DNA from: Symsagittifera roscoffensis
Taxonomy: Eukaryota > Xenacoelomorpha > Acoela > Convolutidae
DNA length: 64,000 bases
Assembly: GCF_963678635.1 (NCBI RefSeq)
Contig: NC_087066.1
Span: 38,075,755-38,139,754 of the forward strand
Direction of reading: 5' to 3'
How positions within the stretch are numbered: position 1 is the stretch's first letter; each line of letters starts with the position of its first letter. The translations under genes and the position numbers were made by a program. Positions 62,706-64,000 of this stretch are shown piece by piece. The notes below the pieces were generated by a model. The model was not told the origin of the DNA. It was given only the letters and a program-made list of their open reading frames with translations, and made no database searches.

Positions 62706-64000
62706 TGTTTGTTGAAGTTACTGAAGTAATTCAGGAAAATTTCAAGAAGTAGAACTGGTTATGAAAAAGCAAAAGCGAGAAGTGACTAGCACCAAAAAAC
62801 TTTGCGGGTAAGGGCAAGTAGAAGCCATTAACGAGAGTTATACTTCGCCGTCTCGGTAATAAGTACTTTCCTTTCCAAAAACAGGGTTTATTCTAGCTTT
62901 AAGCTCTATATGTCTCATCACTCTGCTCAAGTGCAGGGGTTTTGTATACTAAAAACTGATTCATTTACAGCCTCAAAGTTTTGCTGTTAATTTTAAGGGT
63001 TAGCGATAAAGTTTTGGCTTTTTTTAGGGGACTGGTTTAGACTTTCAATTAACATTTCAGCACTAAATTACAAAATTTAAAGCTTAGAATGATTCAGATA
63101 GAGCCTAAAACTTTTTCTGACTAATTTTAACCGTGAAACAGTAATTTCCTAATGATTTCAAGCCCACTTCTTGGTTTGCGTAAATAGGTATAATAAAAAG
63201 TAGAAACATGAGATAAAAGTATTCAGAAAGTAAAGCCCTCAACTAACTAATTAAGTTGAAATAAAATAGTAAACTTAAAAAATGAAAATTTTGCAAATTC
63301 GACGCCTTGATAGTTACCGATGCATGATAAGCATAGATTGTCATTTGAATGTGTAAAAGATATCGGAATCAAAAATTCCTTCATGTCATTCAGTGTCCCG
63401 TGAAAACATTTCATATCATGTCCTTCGAAATATTAAGGCATGGCCGTTTGGTTTAAGGGGCAATAGCTAACCCGGCGTTGCTCGTCGCTACGCTCCTAGG
63501 GAACGCCTCCCGTTCTGTAATTTCAGGTGAAATTTTTTTTTTTCAAAATAAACGAAAACCTCAAACTTTTTATGTTGTGAAAAAAGAAAAAGTAATGTTT
63601 AAAAAAGTATCTTTTAAATCTATCAACAAAAAAACTAGTAAGTTTTGTGGGACCTCGAGCACAGTTCTACTGGTCAAGTTCGAAATTTCAAAAACATAAT
63701 TTTTTAACTTCTTTTTTCCTTCATTTTTAGCTTGAATTACTCGTTCACGTTTTAAATTCAAGTGAATGTGGTTTGAAATTTTTAGGAGCTATCTGATACG
63801 TAATTAGGACAAGCGAAGAAATTTAAAAAAAAACAATTATAGCCCAATCAATGAGAGTAGACGCTTAAAAAGTTGTGATTTTTTGAGAAAATCTGATTTT
63901 TGTGAAAATATTGAAAAAAAAATTGGGAAAAATTTTTTTTCTCTCCAAATCCATTGAAACTACCCTCAATCAATTTGCCATGAATTTCTGAGCAGGGTTA
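62706..64000. other. Upstream flank of the polymerase, no gene seen
   Basis: AT-rich. A GC-richer patch at 63441-63530 (GGCATGGCCGTTTGGTTTAA, then GGCGTT...AACGCC) looks repeat-like, with a possible stem, but matches nothing else in the window. No terminal inverted repeat partner to 57.5-58.1 kb was found. Confidence 0.35.

Noticed and set aside
63441..63530. tRNA-like or SINE element upstream of the polymerase
   Set aside because: No credible A/B box pair and no second copy in the window.
57543..64000. Complete Polinton/Maverick around the polymerase
   Set aside because: No integrase, packaging ATPase, protease, capsid genes or terminal inverted repeats were found beside it.

Overview
This is eukaryotic, invertebrate-animal-like DNA. 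It is AT-rich, with spliced genes, GT-AG introns and many transposon relics. The only clear host gene is a glycogen synthase kinase 3 gene of eight exons (minus strand, 38605 to 30479). I cannot fix the phylum from sequence alone.

Region 1 (about 1-17.2 kb) is one large Ty3/gypsy-type (metavirid-like) retroelement on the minus strand, with strong strand skew (coding strand poor in G). In transcription order it holds three ORFs ahead of gag (155, 453 and 129 codons), then gag-protease-reverse transcriptase, RNase H, integrase with a GPY module, two tiny membrane ORFs, a 377-codon ORF with no NTG start for most of its length, a very large env-like glycoprotein, and one further protein split by a frameshift. 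Several stops and frameshifts suggest a decayed copy or uncorrected indels. I found no LTRs.

Region 2 (17.3-30.4 kb) has no gene I can support. It holds small repeats: a MITE family with a terminal hairpin, tRNA-like SINE segments, a 380-400 bp inverted-repeat pair 6 kb apart, and a 28-bp tandem array.

Region 3 (30.4-38.6 kb) is the GSK3 gene, its introns loaded with the same repeats plus a perfect 33-bp hairpin.

Region 4 (39-57.8 kb) is a transposon graveyard. It has direct and inverted copies of a ~690 bp repeat (R1), one interrupted by a hAT-like element with an 8-bp target duplication, and a long decayed minus-strand coding region of unknown function (52.5 to 45 kb). A 3.8-kb block of that region is duplicated at 53.7-57.5 kb and a smaller piece lies at 43-43.9 kb. 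A MITE sits exactly at one duplication breakpoint. The hexamer CTCAAG is strikingly frequent and strand-biased here.

Region 5 (58.1-62.7 kb) is a three-exon gene for a protein-primed-type family B DNA polymerase with N-terminal C2H2 zinc fingers and an endonuclease VII-like zinc motif beside the exonuclease domain. All polymerase motifs are present, but two -1 frameshifts lie in the middle exon. No Polinton integrase, ATPase or capsid gene lies beside it in this window.
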